Shown here piece after piece: positions 18,001-26,596 of a DNA stretch of 64,000 nucleotides. Position numbers and translations under genes: made by a program. This stretch comes from Planctomycetota bacterium. GTDB lineage: Bacteria > Planctomycetota > J058 > JAJDCQ01. The notes under the pieces were generated by a model, which worked only from the letters and a program-made list of their open reading frames with translations, did no database searches and was not told where the DNA came from. Positions within the stretch are counted from its first letter, which is position 1. Each line of letters starts with the position of its first letter. The DNA lies in assembly GCA_029260755.1 (NCBI GenBank), contig JAJDCQ010000180.1, forward strand, positions 1 through 64,000, in the 5' to 3' direction.

Positions 18001-19067
18001 CTCGTCTGAACCGGGCGGGGATGCTCCGCGCGTCCGGCGACCTGGCCGGCTCCATCACCGCCCTCGACCGGATCATCACCGACGAGCCGCGCCTTGCCCA
18101 CGCGTGGGCACAACGCGGGCTCTCCCACCAGGCCCGCGGCGATCACCGGACCGCGATCGCGGACTTCGACTGCGCCCTGGAGCTCGACGCGAACCTCTCC
18201 GAGGCGCTGAGCGCCCGCACCATCTCGCTCCGGGCCATTGGCGAGGACGCGCAGGCGGAGAGCGACGCCGAGCGCGCGACCGAGGCGGGTCCCGACTCCG
18301 CCCAGGCGTGGAATGCGCGAGGGCTCGCGCGCTTCGCGCGCGGCGATTTCCGGGGCGCCGTCGAGGACTTCGACCGGGCCGTTCAGAAGGCGCCCACCCT
18401 GGCCGAGGCATGGAACAACCGCGGCAACGCCCGCCGCGAGATGCGCGACCTCGCCGGCGCGATCGCCGACCTCGAGAAGGCCCTCGAGCTCGACCCGAGC
18501 CTCCCCCAGGCGTGGGCGAACCTCGGGTTCGCCCGCCAGCAGTCGCGCCAGCTCCCCACGGCGCTCCAGGCGTACGACCGGGCGATCGACCTCGCCCCGG
18601 ACCTCGCGATGACCTGGAGCTACCGGGCCAGCGCCAAGATGGCGATGGGGAATTCACGAGGCGCGATCGCCGACTACGACCGGGCGCTCGAGCTCGACCC
18701 CAACCTGACGACTGCCTACACGAACCGAGGCATGCTCCGGGCGGGGACGGGCGACCAGGCGGGCGGGATCGCCGACCTCGACCGGGCGATCGAGCTCGAC
18801 CCGCGCCAGGCGAAGGCCTTCGGCAACCGCGGGAACGTCCGCCGGCTGATGGGCGACCTCGACGGCGCCGTCGCCGACCTGACGCGCGCCCTCGAGCTCG
18901 CCCCGAACGACCCGCACCCGTTCGGCGTCCTCGGCATCGTTCGCTCGATGCAGGGAGACCGCGCGGGGGCCATCGCCGACTTCGAGCGCTACCTCCAGAT
19001 GGCGCCCGGCAGCCCGAACGCGCCGGAAGTCCGCGCGCGTCTGGCGAAGCTGCGCGGCGGCGGATAG
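15048..19067 (+). CDS. Ser/Thr protein kinase with transmembrane helix and TPR array
   Basis: A 1,339-residue Hanks-type kinase. Residues 15-68 form a small helical module (LLRTGRITSEQL, GDALVSCGAIT) like the N-terminal region of GspE/MshE-type proteins. The kinase domain spans about 120-385: Gly loop GRGGMGIV at 127, K149 in VAIKE, catalytic H240-R241-D242 with KPENIL, DFG at 261-263 and APE-like SPEQ at 287. All catalytic residues are intact. A transmembrane helix lies at about 408-430. A helical segment (450-800) precedes some 15 TPR units running to the end (GDLPGAIAAMDRAIELSPE and similar). The TPRs would be extracytoplasmic and probably bind partners or ligands. The gene is monocistronic, between a secreted-protein gene and a repeat block. 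Confidence 0.95.
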   Translation: MTRPAPPSNAARDPAEISLCQELLRTGRITSEQLQGLLARTPRGRLGDALVSCGAITPTDLDQLRRGSHRAPSPSPSQASSAPRPASLPSDPASDTRHGGPPGMPPPGMPGGPQRRLGRYLLVNELGRGGMGIVHRAWDPSLARFVAIKELAGGAESGTQAQRFEREGRTSAQLRHPNIVAVHEVARDDRGRPFLVMDLIEGESLEARLRRDRPTPREVAEIVRQAALACDHAHARGVVHRDVKPENILIDGDSKVAYLTDFGLAREVTAERITVSGQLLGTPVYMSPEQISREHGEVGAASDIYGLGGVLYRALAGEPPFDGGELMPLLRQVVMDEPPRVARPGVEVHPDLETIALRCLEKLPSRRYPTAAELAADIGRFLDGEPIHARPANRRERARRWVRRHRLATAGLLGSAVVIVGAAIAGSIFYAAAQRRIAGERAALVADARRAADEAWSAMGRERARARDARDRRALERLLAHGLAAVQTSATLRALAPDDRAARERALEATVAYGEAALAAEQWTLAASAFEGTSALGIDDGRARALLARVTNERERATAERRDEVEQIIETARAGQLGSTAGGYDDALFALAREPDPLVVGLLVNALDGVSDELRAVTRSVLGGAGQPTPDEARAGETEIVGLAEALERTLTLPPGELVRPEDGAVIARAAKRLERRELRRRPENVAGSPLDAMTLVGGIQRERVGEGPLLLGRLCSEALGRIGIGEEAIEALGRRVFAEADDLRALPAAVALCRIGGERAIEIVLAARDFFGPNGAFSRQIAPFLARTGRATQATSEAEATAPSASASPTTVGALIERAERRAATGDHPGALADLDRAIALDANESAAFTARAIVRKESGDRAGALEDFARTTELTPARASAWGNLGSLRAEGGDFARALEALNRAVDLDPSYAGAIANRGSVRIQLGDVDGAIVDLRRATELDGRLANAWNSLGGALARRGDLPGAIAAMDRAIELSPEFVIPRLNRAGMLRASGDLAGSITALDRIITDEPRLAHAWAQRGLSHQARGDHRTAIADFDCALELDANLSEALSARTISLRAIGEDAQAESDAERATEAGPDSAQAWNARGLARFARGDFRGAVEDFDRAVQKAPTLAEAWNNRGNARREMRDLAGAIADLEKALELDPSLPQAWANLGFARQQSRQLPTALQAYDRAIDLAPDLAMTWSYRASAKMAMGNSRGAIADYDRALELDPNLTTAYTNRGMLRAGTGDQAGGIADLDRAIELDPRQAKAFGNRGNVRRLMGDLDGAVADLTRALELAPNDPHPFGVLGIVRSMQGDRAGAIADFERYLQMAPGSPNAPEVRARLAKLRGGG

Positions 19068-19115
19068 CAGAGCGCCGACACGGCCGTGACGTCGATCCGA
19101 CCGGAACGAAATCCA

Positions 19116-19193
19116 GCCAATCCAACAATCCGCGGTTTCGTGCTCTCGCCGCGAAACGAGTGGAACCGCGGATTCCGCGGATTCCGCGGATTG
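19116..19193 (+). repeat. inverted-repeat element B1 (CGCGGATTC type)
   Basis: CAATCCGCGGTTT at 19126-19138 faces a right arm at 19164-19193 made of AACCGCGGATTC with CGCGGATTC repeated at a 9 bp period. It is the first unit of a block of four in 19068-19892, which otherwise has no gene; apparent open frames there are repeat artefacts. Confidence 0.8.
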
Positions 19194-19255
19194 CGAGTTG
19201 CCGGCGTCCGGGAGCTGTTCCAGCAACACCCGTCTTCTTGCACGAACGGGGAACG

Positions 19256-19394
19256 ATCCACAGATTTCACAGATGACACAGATCAGGAGCTGCCGAAGGC
19301 GATCGTCCCTCGCCGAAGGCGGAGGCCCCTTTCGGCATCGGCGACGACTCGGACCCGCCCGCGGCAATCTGTGGAATCTGTGAAATCTGTGGAT
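19256..19394 (+). repeat. inverted-repeat element B2 (CACAGATTT type)
   Basis: The left arm at 19256-19285 has three 9-bp units (CACAGATTT, CACAGATGA, CACAGATCA). The right arm at 19365-19394 is the inverse (AATCTGTGG units). The loop begins GAGCTGCCGAAGGCGA, also found just inside the left arm of element D at 31827. Confidence 0.85.
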
Positions 19395-19489
19395 CGTACA
19401 TCGCGACGGCAGTTGCCAGCTCGCGTTCCAGGAACAGGAACTCGCGCCCACCGCAGCGACGCGTCGACAACGGCTTGGCGCCGTCCGGT

Positions 19490-19568
19490 CCAATCCGCGC
19501 AATCCGCGGTTCGGTCTCTCTCGGCGTCGAACCAATTGGGAACCGCGGACTACGCGGATTACGCGGAA
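19490..19568 (+). repeat. inverted-repeat element B3 (CGCGGATTA type)
   Basis: CCAATCCGCGCAATCCGCGG at 19490-19509 pairs with a right arm at 19541-19567 containing ACCGCGGACTACGCGGATTA. It is followed by GCGAGTTGCCAGCGTCCG, nearly the same as the sequence after B1 (GCGAGTTGCCGGCGTCCG). This suggests B1 and B3 are copies of one longer unit. Confidence 0.8.
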
Positions 19569-19606
19569 TGCGAGTTGCCAGCGTCCGGTTCATTGCCGTT
19601 GCGCGG

Positions 19607-19875
19607 GCTCTGTGTTCCAGGAACGGGAAGCTCACGCAGAGGCACGGGGAGTCGCCGGGAACCGCGCCGTCGCGGATCGACCGTGGCGCTTCCTCTCCCG
19701 GGTTCTCCGCTCTCTGGATGGCGAGGTGAGCGCCACCCCGGAGCCGGTCGGCTCGTTCGTGCGGCGATACGGCGCCCGCGGTCGCCTCTCCGTGTCTCCG
19801 TGGTTTCATCCTCTTCGCCGAAGGCGAAGCCGGTCGGTCCGCGGTCGCCTGAGCGAGCTTGATAGCCCCTATCCG
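19607..19875 (+). repeat. inverted-repeat element B4 (CACGGAG type)
   Basis: The degenerate left arm is near 19633-19650 (CACGCAGAGGCACGGGGA). The right arm CTCCGTGTCTCCGTGG at 19787-19802 is followed by the hairpin CTTCGCCGAAGGCGAAG (19813-19829) and the outer edge CCTGAGCGAGCTTGATAGCC (19848-19867). The outer edge matches, inverted, the left border of element A, so A and B4 belong to the same family. Confidence 0.78.
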
Positions 19876-19892
19876 GCTGGCCCGGGGGCCGC

Positions 19893-20315
19893 TCAGGCGT
19901 CGGCGCCGAAGACTCGCTGGGCGATCAGCATGCCGACGAGCATCGCCGGCACGAAGACGAGCGCCTCGAGCCGCAGCGCGCCGAGGTTCGCGAGCGCCGG
20001 ACCGGGACAGATCCCGCCGAGCCCCCAGCCGACGCCGAAGAGGGCGGCGCCGATGAAGAGGCGCGGCGTGAGCTCGCCCTTCGCGCGCCGCCCGGGCAGC
20101 TCGCCCTCCAGGAGCGGCTTGGCGCGGCGATGGACGACCTGGTTGAGGAGGGTGAAGGCGAGCACGGCGCCGCCCATCACGAACGCGAGCGACGGGTCCC
20201 ACTCGCCGGCGAGGTCGAGGAACCCGATCACCTTGCCGGGATCGGTCATCCCCGAGACGGCCAGGCCGACGCCGAAGACGACGCCGGGGAGAAAGAGCAG
20301 CGCGGCGCCCCTCAC
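19893..20315 (-). CDS. DUF6691/YeeE-YedE family membrane protein (second half-unit)
   Basis: A 140-residue membrane protein. The start is GTG 20315, whose GTGA overlaps the stop of the upstream partner. Four helices are visible (ALLFLPGVVFGVGLAVSGM, SLAFVMGGAVLAFTLLNQVV, LFIGAALFGVGWGLGG, LVFVPAMLVGMLIAQ). The family hallmark GWGLGGICPGPALANLG carries the conserved Cys. Such half-size proteins are encoded in pairs and are thought to form a sulfur-compound (thiosulfate-type) transporter related to YeeE. No rhodanese or persulfide dioxygenase gene sits beside this pair. Confidence 0.88.
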   Translation of the reverse strand: MRGAALLFLPGVVFGVGLAVSGMTDPGKVIGFLDLAGEWDPSLAFVMGGAVLAFTLLNQVVHRRAKPLLEGELPGRRAKGELTPRLFIGAALFGVGWGLGGICPGPALANLGALRLEALVFVPAMLVGMLIAQRVFGADA

Positions 20316-20752
20316 GACGCGCCTCCGGCGACCAGGTGGTGGATCACGAAGACGGTCAGGAACGCCACGCCCATGAACGTGACCGTGCCGAGGATGCCCG
20401 GCGTCGAGCCGCGCGAGATTCCGCAGACGCCGTGGCCGCTGGTACAGCCGCCGCCGACGCGGGCGCCGAGCCCGACGAGCAGGCCCGCGACGGCCATGAC
20501 CGGGAGCGACGCGGCCCGCTCGAAGCTCGCCGACGGCGGGTAGAGGACGAAGCTCGCGGCGCCGCCGACGACCAGCCCGACGACGAACGCGACGCGCCAC
20601 GCCGTGTCGCCCGACACCCGCCGGAAGATGCGCGCGACGACGCCGCTCACCCCGGCGATCTTGCCGTTCAGGACGAGCGCTAGCCCGGTCGCCCCGCCGA
20701 TCAGCAGGCCGCCGACGAGAGCTGGGACGGGTTCGAACTCGGCGATCGTCAT
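20312..20752 (-). CDS. YeeE/YedE family sulfur transporter protein (first half-unit)
   Basis: A 146-residue polytopic membrane protein with the YeeE/YedE signature GGGCTSGHGVCGISRGS (Cys near residue 103). That Cys relays sulfur compounds in thiosulfate uptake proteins. Helices are ALVGGLLIGGATGLALVL, VAFVVGLVVGGAASFVLY, LPVMAVAGLLVGLGARVG and VTFMGVAFLTVFVIHHLV. A GAGGAGG site lies 8-10 nt before ATG 20752. It is translationally coupled to the DUF6691 gene. It is divergent from the interrupted kinase gene at 20819 with only 66 bp between them, so the promoters must overlap or be very compact. Confidence 0.9.
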   Translation of the reverse strand: MTIAEFEPVPALVGGLLIGGATGLALVLNGKIAGVSGVVARIFRRVSGDTAWRVAFVVGLVVGGAASFVLYPPSASFERAASLPVMAVAGLLVGLGARVGGGCTSGHGVCGISRGSTPGILGTVTFMGVAFLTVFVIHHLVAGGAS

Positions 20753-20818
20753 GGGGTGCGTCCTCCTCGAGGCGCCGATGGTAGCGACGCGACCGCGCCC
20801 CTGTCATCCTCTCGGGCG

Positions 20819-23224
20819 ATGGCGCGCATCGGACGCTACGAGATTCGTCGCGAGGTCGGCCGCGGCGGGATGGGCATCGTCTACGAGGCCTGGGATCCCG
20901 AGCTCCGTCGCGAGGTCGCGATCAAGCAGCTCACCGCGGCCGGCGAGGCCGGCCGCGGAACGCTCGAGCGATTCCGGCGCGAGGCGCAGGCGCTCGCCCG
21001 GGTCCGCCACGCGAACGTCGTCGCCGTCCACGAGGTCGGCGAGGACGCCGGCCAGCCGTTCATCGTGATGGACCTCGTCCGGGGCGAGTCGCTCCGTGAC
21101 CGCCTCGGGCGCGAGGGGCCCGCCCCGGCCGGGCGCGCCGTCGCGATCGCGATCGCGCTCACCGAGGCGCTCGAGGCCGTCCACCGCGAGGGCGTCGTCC
21201 ATCGCGACCTGAAGCCCGAGAACGTCCTCATGGGCGAGGACGACCGGATCCTCCTGACCGACTTCGGCCTCGCGAAGGACTTCGCCGGGGCGGACCCGTC
21301 CGGCTTCTCGACGATGATGGGCCGCTTCATCGGGACGCCCGGCTTCGCCGCGCCCGAGCAGGCGCGCGGGGAGCACGACCGTGTCGGGCCCGCGACCGAT
21401 GTCTAGGGCCTGGGCGCGACGATCTACGCGATGCTCACCGGGCAGCCTCCGTTCACGGGGACGCAGATGATGGAGATCGTCGTCGCGACGATCTCCCGCG
21501 TCCCGACGGCCCCGTCGGCGCTCGGCAAGGGCGGCAGCCCCGACCTCGACGCGGTCTGCCTCCGGTGCCTCGAGAAGGAGCCGGAGCGGCGCTTCGAATC
21601 GATGGCCGAGCTCCGTGACGCGCTCGAGCGCGTCGCCCGGGGAGAGCCGCTCGGGTCCTCGATCCGTCGGACGCTCCCGTCGAGCCCGTCGACGGTGCCG
21701 TCGACGTCCCGGGCGTCGACCGTCCTCGCCCTGCTCGTCGCCGTGGCCGCCACGATCGCGGCGGCGATCCTCGGCGTGGTCCTCGGGGCGACCCGCCGGG
21801 AGGTCGACGCCCTCCGCGAGCGGCTCGCCCGGGCGCGGGACGAGGAGCGGGGCAAGGACCGTCAGCTCCGCCTCGCGCTCGAGGCGCTCGAAGGGCTCGG
21901 CGGGGTGGCCCCCGAGGCGGCCGAGGAAGGCGATCGGGCGGCGTCGCGCGAGGAGCTCGCCCGCGGCAACGCGCTCGTCCGAGAGCGGCGCCACGAGGAG
22001 GCCCGCGACGCGTTCGCCCGCGCCGTGCAGCTCGACTCGAGCGACGCCCTCGCGTGGGACAACCTCGGGTTCGCCCGCGGACTCCTCGGCGACCAGCAGG
22101 GGGCGCTCGCCGCCCACGACCGGGCCCTCGCCCTCGACCCCGAGCTCGCGAACGCCTGGATGAACCGCGGCGCGGCGCTTCACAACCTCGGCCGGACCGA
22201 CGAGGCGCTCACCGCGCTCGACCACGCGATCGCCCGCGACGACTCGAAGCCGCGCGTCTGGTCCGTCCGCGGGCGGGTCCGGCAGGAGCTCGGCGACCCG
22301 GCCGGCGCATTCGAGGACTGGAGCCGCGCGATCGACCTCGACCCCGATCTCCGGGAGGCTCGCGAGGGCCGCGCGATGATCCTGGTCGGCCGGGGCGCTC
22401 TCGAGGCGGCCCTCATCGACATCGACGCGCTCATCGCCCTCGACCCCGGCGACGCGCGGGGCTGGGACCTCCGCGGCGTCGTCCACGCCCGCATGGATGC
22501 ATGGGATCGCTCGCTCCAGGACCACGTCCGGGCGACCGAGCTCGCCCCCGACGTCGCTCTCTTCTGGTACAACCGCGGCTACACCCACGAGTATCGGGAC
22601 GAGCTGGAGGCGGCGCTCGCGGCGTACGACCGCGCCCTCGAGATCGACGCGAGCTACCACGACGCGCGGACCAACCGTGGCGTTGTCCTCATCCGGCAGG
22701 GGCGCCTCGACGAGGCGATCGCGGAGTACGACACCCTGATCGAGCTGGCGCCGGGACTCGGGGCCGCGTGGGACCTGCGCGGGGCGGCCCGGGCGCGCCA
22801 GGGCGACTGGGCCGCCGCGATCGCCGATCATCGACGGGCGACCGAGCTCGCGCCCGAGCGTAGCCAGTACTGGTACAACCTCGGCCACGCCCATCAGAAC
22901 GCCGGGGATCTCGAGGCCGCGTTCACCGCCTACGACCGCGCCGTGCAGCTCCGGCCGGGCGGCACGAGCGCCCTCTCGAACCGCGGCGTCGTCCGCGCCG
23001 AGCTCGGCGACGTCCCCGGCGCCCTGGAGGACTACGATCGCGTCCTCGAGCTCGACCCTCGAAACGGAAACGCCCTGCTGAACCGGGCGACGCTCCGGGG
23101 CGACCGCGGGGAGCTCGCCCCCGCGATCGAGGACTTCACGCGGTTCCTCGAGCTCTATCCCACGGACGGTCGGGCCGGCTCGGTCCGGGAGACCCTCGCC
23201 GAGCTCCGCGCGCGCAACCCCTGA
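20819..23224 (+). pseudogene. Ser/Thr kinase-TPR gene interrupted by in-frame TAG
   Basis: One continuous frame of 802 codons would encode a kinase, a transmembrane helix and TPRs, but codon 196 (21404-21406) is TAG. Before it lie an intact N-lobe and catalytic core: GRGGMGIV, VAIK, HRDLKPENVL, DFGLA and an APEQ motif. After it the frame resumes exactly with GLGATIYAMLTG. The paralogue at 58636 has TDVYGLGATLY at this spot, so TAG replaces a Tyr codon (TAC or TAT). The rest has a helix near VLALLVAVAATIAAAILG, a coiled coil and about 11 TPRs, without other lesions. A recent nonsense mutation or a single-base sequencing error are equally possible. TAG is an ordinary stop elsewhere here (for example 12947, 19065, 43111). 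Confidence 0.88.
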
Positions 23225-23288
23225 TCGGTACGCCCGTCGCCAGCGAATCGTTGATCCGCGGCCCCCGAGGCGGTACAAAGGGCTCACG

Positions 23289-24590
23289 ATGACGCCCTGG
23301 ATCCTCCTCGCCGTCGGCGCGTCCGCCGCCCTCTTCGCCCTCCACGGCCTCTTCCCGCTCCGTCGCCCGTGGCCGGCGATCGGGCCGGCGTGGATCGCGG
23401 GGTGGTTCGCCGCCGAGCTGCCGATCCATCTGCTCCTCGGGCTGACCGCCTCGGTCGCCGGCCTCGTCGCGCTCGGCGGCCTCGAGGCGTGGCCGGGTCA
23501 GCTCGGGGCGGGTCTCGCCGGCGTCGCGGCGCTCGCGTCGATCGCCCTGATCGGGCGCGCCCGGAGAACCGCGGCGATCGTCGACGCGGCGCTCGAGCGC
23601 GACCTCGGCGTTGAGCTGACCGAGCTGACCGAGCCGACCGACCGCGCGGAGAGCCTCGGCGGACCGCCGACCGGCGCCGCGCGTCTGGCGCGGATGGCGG
23701 CCGTCCTGCCCTTCGGCCGGCGCGACGTCGTCCGCGAGCGCGAGATCCCGTTCCACCGCGACGAGACGGGTCGCGTCCTCACCCTCGACGTTCGCCGGGC
23801 GGCGAGCCGCCCGACCGGGCGGCCCGTCCTGCTCTACGTGCACGGCGGCGGCTGGGTCATCGGCGACAAGACGAAGCAGGGCCTCGTCACCGTGAATCAG
23901 ATGGCGGCGGCCGGCTGGACCTGCGTGTCGACGAGCTACGGACTGGCGCCGCGGGCGACCTGGCCCGACCTCATCATCGATGTGAAGCGCGCGATCCGCT
24001 GGGTGCGCGACCACGTCGTCGAGCACGGCGGCGACCCCGCCCGGATCGTCCTGGTCGGCGGATCGGCGGGCGCGCACCTCGCCGCCCTCGCCGCCCTGAC
24101 CCCCAACGACCCGGCGCTGCAGCCGGGCTTCGAGCACGTCGACACGAGCGTCGCCGGCTGCATCGGCTACTACGGCGTCTACGACTGGACCGACCGCCAC
24201 GGCCACTGGCCCCACGGCGCGCTCCCGATCCTGCTCGAGCGCATCGTCGTGAAGCGCCGCCGCGCCGAGCACCCCGAGCTCTTCGAGGCGGCCAGCCCGA
24301 TCGCCCGGATCGGGCCGGACGCGCCGCCGTTCCTGCTCATCCACGGCGACCGCGACGTCCTCGCTCCGGTCGATGAGTCGCGGCGCTTCGCCGAGGCGCT
24401 CCGGGCGGCCGGCGCGCCGGTCGGGCACCTCGAGCTGCCGGGCGCGCAGCACGCCTTCGAGCTCGTCCCGACGACGCGCAGCCTCGCGGTGCTCGACAGC
24501 GTCGAGCGATTCGCGACGTGGGCCGCGGCCCGGCGCGCCGCCGCGGCGACTCGCCGGAGCGACCGCCTCCCGGTGCTGACCGGCGTCTGA
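23289..24590 (+). CDS. membrane-anchored alpha/beta hydrolase (HSL/esterase type)
   Basis: A 433-residue protein with three to four N-terminal hydrophobic helices (residues 1-90) and a cytoplasm- or periplasm-facing esterase domain from about 150. The HSL-family oxyanion motif is YVHGGGW (HGGG at 185-188). The nucleophile elbow is GGSAG with S259. The acid is in HGDRDVLAPV (about 350) and the His in GAQHAFEL (about 385), so the triad is complete. The substrate is likely a short-chain or membrane-derived ester. An N-terminal multi-helix anchor on this fold is less common than the soluble form. The gene is isolated, between the interrupted kinase and repeat element C. Confidence 0.88.
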   Translation: MTPWILLAVGASAALFALHGLFPLRRPWPAIGPAWIAGWFAAELPIHLLLGLTASVAGLVALGGLEAWPGQLGAGLAGVAALASIALIGRARRTAAIVDAALERDLGVELTELTEPTDRAESLGGPPTGAARLARMAAVLPFGRRDVVREREIPFHRDETGRVLTLDVRRAASRPTGRPVLLYVHGGGWVIGDKTKQGLVTVNQMAAAGWTCVSTSYGLAPRATWPDLIIDVKRAIRWVRDHVVEHGGDPARIVLVGGSAGAHLAALAALTPNDPALQPGFEHVDTSVAGCIGYYGVYDWTDRHGHWPHGALPILLERIVVKRRRAEHPELFEAASPIARIGPDAPPFLLIHGDRDVLAPVDESRRFAEALRAAGAPVGHLELPGAQHAFELVPTTRSLAVLDSVERFATWAAARRAAAATRRSDRLPVLTGV

Positions 24591-24610
24591 GCGCCGGATC
24601 TCTAGCTCGC

Positions 24611-24836
24611 GGCTTCGCCTTCGGCGAAGAGGATGTCACCACGGAGACACGGAGGACACCGAGGATCCTCTGTCCGACGCCATTCTTCCGGGTTCGAGGC
24701 GACCACGATCCGGCGATGGGGAGCCGTGGCCGGACCGAAGCCGTGGCCGGAGCGAAGCCTCTCCGTGCTCTCCGTGTCTCCGTGGTGACATCCTGCTCGC
24801 CGAAGGCGAGCCCACCGGCACCTGAGCGAGCCTAGG
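24611..24836 (+). repeat. inverted-repeat element C (CACGGAGA type)
   Basis: The left part is GCTTCGCCTTCGGCGAAG (24612-24629), GATGTCACCACGGAGACACGG and further units. The right part mirrors it: CTCCGTGTCTCCGTGGTGAC (24771-24790), then the GCTCGCCGAAGGCGAGC hairpin at about 24795-24811 and CCTGAGCGAGCC. The right edge overlaps the last codons and stop of the sigma factor gene. It fills almost the whole gap between the convergent esterase and sigma genes, where it may serve as a bidirectional terminator. Confidence 0.82.
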
Positions 24837-26205
24837 CGGCGCCGCGATCGGCCGCGAAGGCCGCCAGCGGCGCCGCCCGGTCCTCCTCCCGGAGTCGGGC
24901 CAGGGCGCGCACCTCGATCTGACGGACGCGCTCGCGCGAGACGTCGAGGAGCCGGCCGACCTCCTCGAGCGTCTGCGGCGGGCCGCCGCGCAGGCCGAAG
25001 CGGCGGGTGACGACCTCGCGCTCGCGGAAGCTGAGGGTCCGGAGCACCTCGTCGACCCGCTCCGAGAGGAGATGCCGGTCGACCACGGTGCCCGGGGCGT
25101 CGCCGCGCTCGTCCTCGACGAAGTCGCCGAGCGATCCGTCGAAGCCGTCGCCGAGGGGGCGATCGAGCGAGACGGTGCCGCGGCGCAGCTCGCGCAGCTC
25201 CTCGACCCGGGCGACCGGCAGCGCGTCGTCCTCGGCGAGGCGCTCGACGACCTCGACCTCGGTCGGCTCGCGAGACTGCTCCTGTCGGAGGGCCTGGCGA
25301 GTGATCTCGGCCCGGCGGGCCGGCGCGGCGAGGTGGGCGGGCAGCCGCACCATCCGCCCCTTGTCGGCGAGGGCGCGGGTGATGCCCTGGCGGATCCAGA
25401 ACGTCGCATACGTCGAGAACTTGAACCCGAGGCGGTGGTCGTAGCGCTCGGTCGCGCGGAGCAGCCCGGCGTTGCCCTCCTGGATGAGATCGATGAACGG
25501 GAGGCCGCGTCCGCGGTACACCTTCGCGACCGAGACGACGAGCCGGAGGTTGTGGGTCGCCAGGGTCCGGCGCGCGTTCTCGTAGCGGTCGACGCTCCGA
25601 TCGATGCCCTCCATGCGGGCGGCGAAGCGATCGGCCGGCTCGCCGACCGCGTCGGAGATGGCGCGGCGGAGGCGGCGGCGATCGTGCTCGGGATCGGTCG
25701 CGCTCCGGGCGAGCGCCGCGGCGAGCTCGCGCAGCTCCGAGATGATGCGGCGAACGTGTCGGCCCCGGAGCGGGATCTCCTCGATCAGGGCGGCCGCCCG
25801 CCGGCGCCGCGCCGCCATCTGGTCGAGTCCCGCGCTCGTGCGTCGGGCTCGCCAGACGATCCACTCCTCGTCGAGGGCCGCGCCGAGTCGGGAGAGCGTC
25901 TCGAGGTTGCTCGCGAGGCGCTCGTCGAGGGCGCGTCGCTGCGTCGGGCTCGCCTTGCCGGTCGGCTCGATCGTCGCGCCGGCGCTGCGGACGCCGTCGC
26001 GGACCTCGGTGAGCAGCGCGTAGGCCCGGCTCATGCCGAGCGAGGTCTCGAGGACGCGGCGCCGGTAGCGGTCGCGCGCCTGGCGCAGCGTCCGGGCGAG
26101 CCGCAGCTCCTCCTCGCGGGGAAGGAGGCGGGCCGCGCCGACGCGGTCCATCTGCGCGATGTAGGTCCGGAGCTCCGGATCGGGGTCGTTGGATCTCTTC
26201 TTCAC
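24832..26205 (-). CDS. sigma-70 family RNA polymerase sigma factor (primary-like)
   Basis: A 457-residue sigma factor. The start is GTG 26205 with AGGAGGAG 5 nt upstream. Region 1.2 lies at 10-45 (LRTYIAQMDRV, LLPREEELRLA). A non-conserved Arg-rich helical insert covers about 50-205. Region 2 is at 207-275 (NLRLVVSVAKVYRGRGLPF, LIQEGNAGLLRATERYD, FSTYATFWIRQGI). Region 3 follows (RMVRLPAHL), and region 4 is near 395-445 (LSFREREVVTRRFGL, TLEEVGRLLDVSRERVRQIE). The layout is that of group 1/2 RpoD/SigA proteins without region 1.1. It could be the housekeeping sigma or an alternative group 2 factor; the divergent arginines in the insert favour the latter slightly. Confidence 0.92.
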   Translation of the reverse strand: MKKRSNDPDPELRTYIAQMDRVGAARLLPREEELRLARTLRQARDRYRRRVLETSLGMSRAYALLTEVRDGVRSAGATIEPTGKASPTQRRALDERLASNLETLSRLGAALDEEWIVWRARRTSAGLDQMAARRRRAAALIEEIPLRGRHVRRIISELRELAAALARSATDPEHDRRRLRRAISDAVGEPADRFAARMEGIDRSVDRYENARRTLATHNLRLVVSVAKVYRGRGLPFIDLIQEGNAGLLRATERYDHRLGFKFSTYATFWIRQGITRALADKGRMVRLPAHLAAPARRAEITRQALRQEQSREPTEVEVVERLAEDDALPVARVEELRELRRGTVSLDRPLGDGFDGSLGDFVEDERGDAPGTVVDRHLLSERVDEVLRTLSFREREVVTRRFGLRGGPPQTLEEVGRLLDVSRERVRQIEVRALARLREEDRAAPLAAFAADRGAA

Positions 26206-26365
26206 GGCTCCTCCTGGGAACGACGATGGAAACGACGTCGGCTCGGGCGACGTCCCGGAGAGAGCGTTCGCGCGCCGGCCGATGCCGCGCAACCGCCGTG
26301 CCGGGCGTCGTGAACGGCGCCGGCGCCCGTCCGCCCTCCCCTTCGAGGACGCTCGCGAGCGGCCG

Positions 26366-26384
26366 GCATGTCAGCGCGACATGC
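26366..26384. promoter_or_regulatory. inverted repeat between divergent sigma and peptidase-like genes
   Basis: GCATGTC-AGCGC-GACATGC: two perfect 7-bp arms around 5 bp, 161 bp upstream of the sigma start and about 210 bp upstream of the gene at 26597. The size and symmetry suit a dimeric repressor operator. Otherwise the 391 bp gap 26206-26596 shows only the promoter listed separately. Confidence 0.35.
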
Positions 26385-26515
26385 GAGCCGTTCCTCCGCT
26401 GCCAGACGGGCGGGGACGGGAGCGCCTTCGACCGTCGTCCCGCCCAGCGCCCCGAGCTTCCACGCAACGGATTGCTGCAGAAAGGGTAACGAGGCGCCGT
26501 GAGCCTCGACTTCCC

Positions 26516-26544
26516 TTGTCGGCCCGTCATCGGAGAGCTATGGT
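26516..26544 (+). promoter_or_regulatory. candidate sigma-70 promoter for the peptidase-like gene
   Basis: TTGTCG (26516-26521), a 17 bp spacer and TATGGT (26539-26544) match 4 of 6 consensus bases in each box. The site ends 52 bp before ATG 26597, in a stretch with lower GC than the surroundings. Confidence 0.35.
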
Positions 26545-26596
26545 ACTCGAATGCGCCTCGAGTCCCGCGCGTCGGGAGATGAGGAGCGCACACCCC

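Noticed and set aside
19267..20202. Minus-strand open frame across the B repeats
   Set aside because: Its N-terminal part is a frame-shadow of the DUF6691 gene and the rest is repeat-derived (RIPRNPRSPRF); no protein-like pattern.
20819..23224. TAG read as pyrrolysine or another amino acid
   Set aside because: TAG ends several intact genes in the window, and no Pyl machinery is visible; mutation or read error is simpler.
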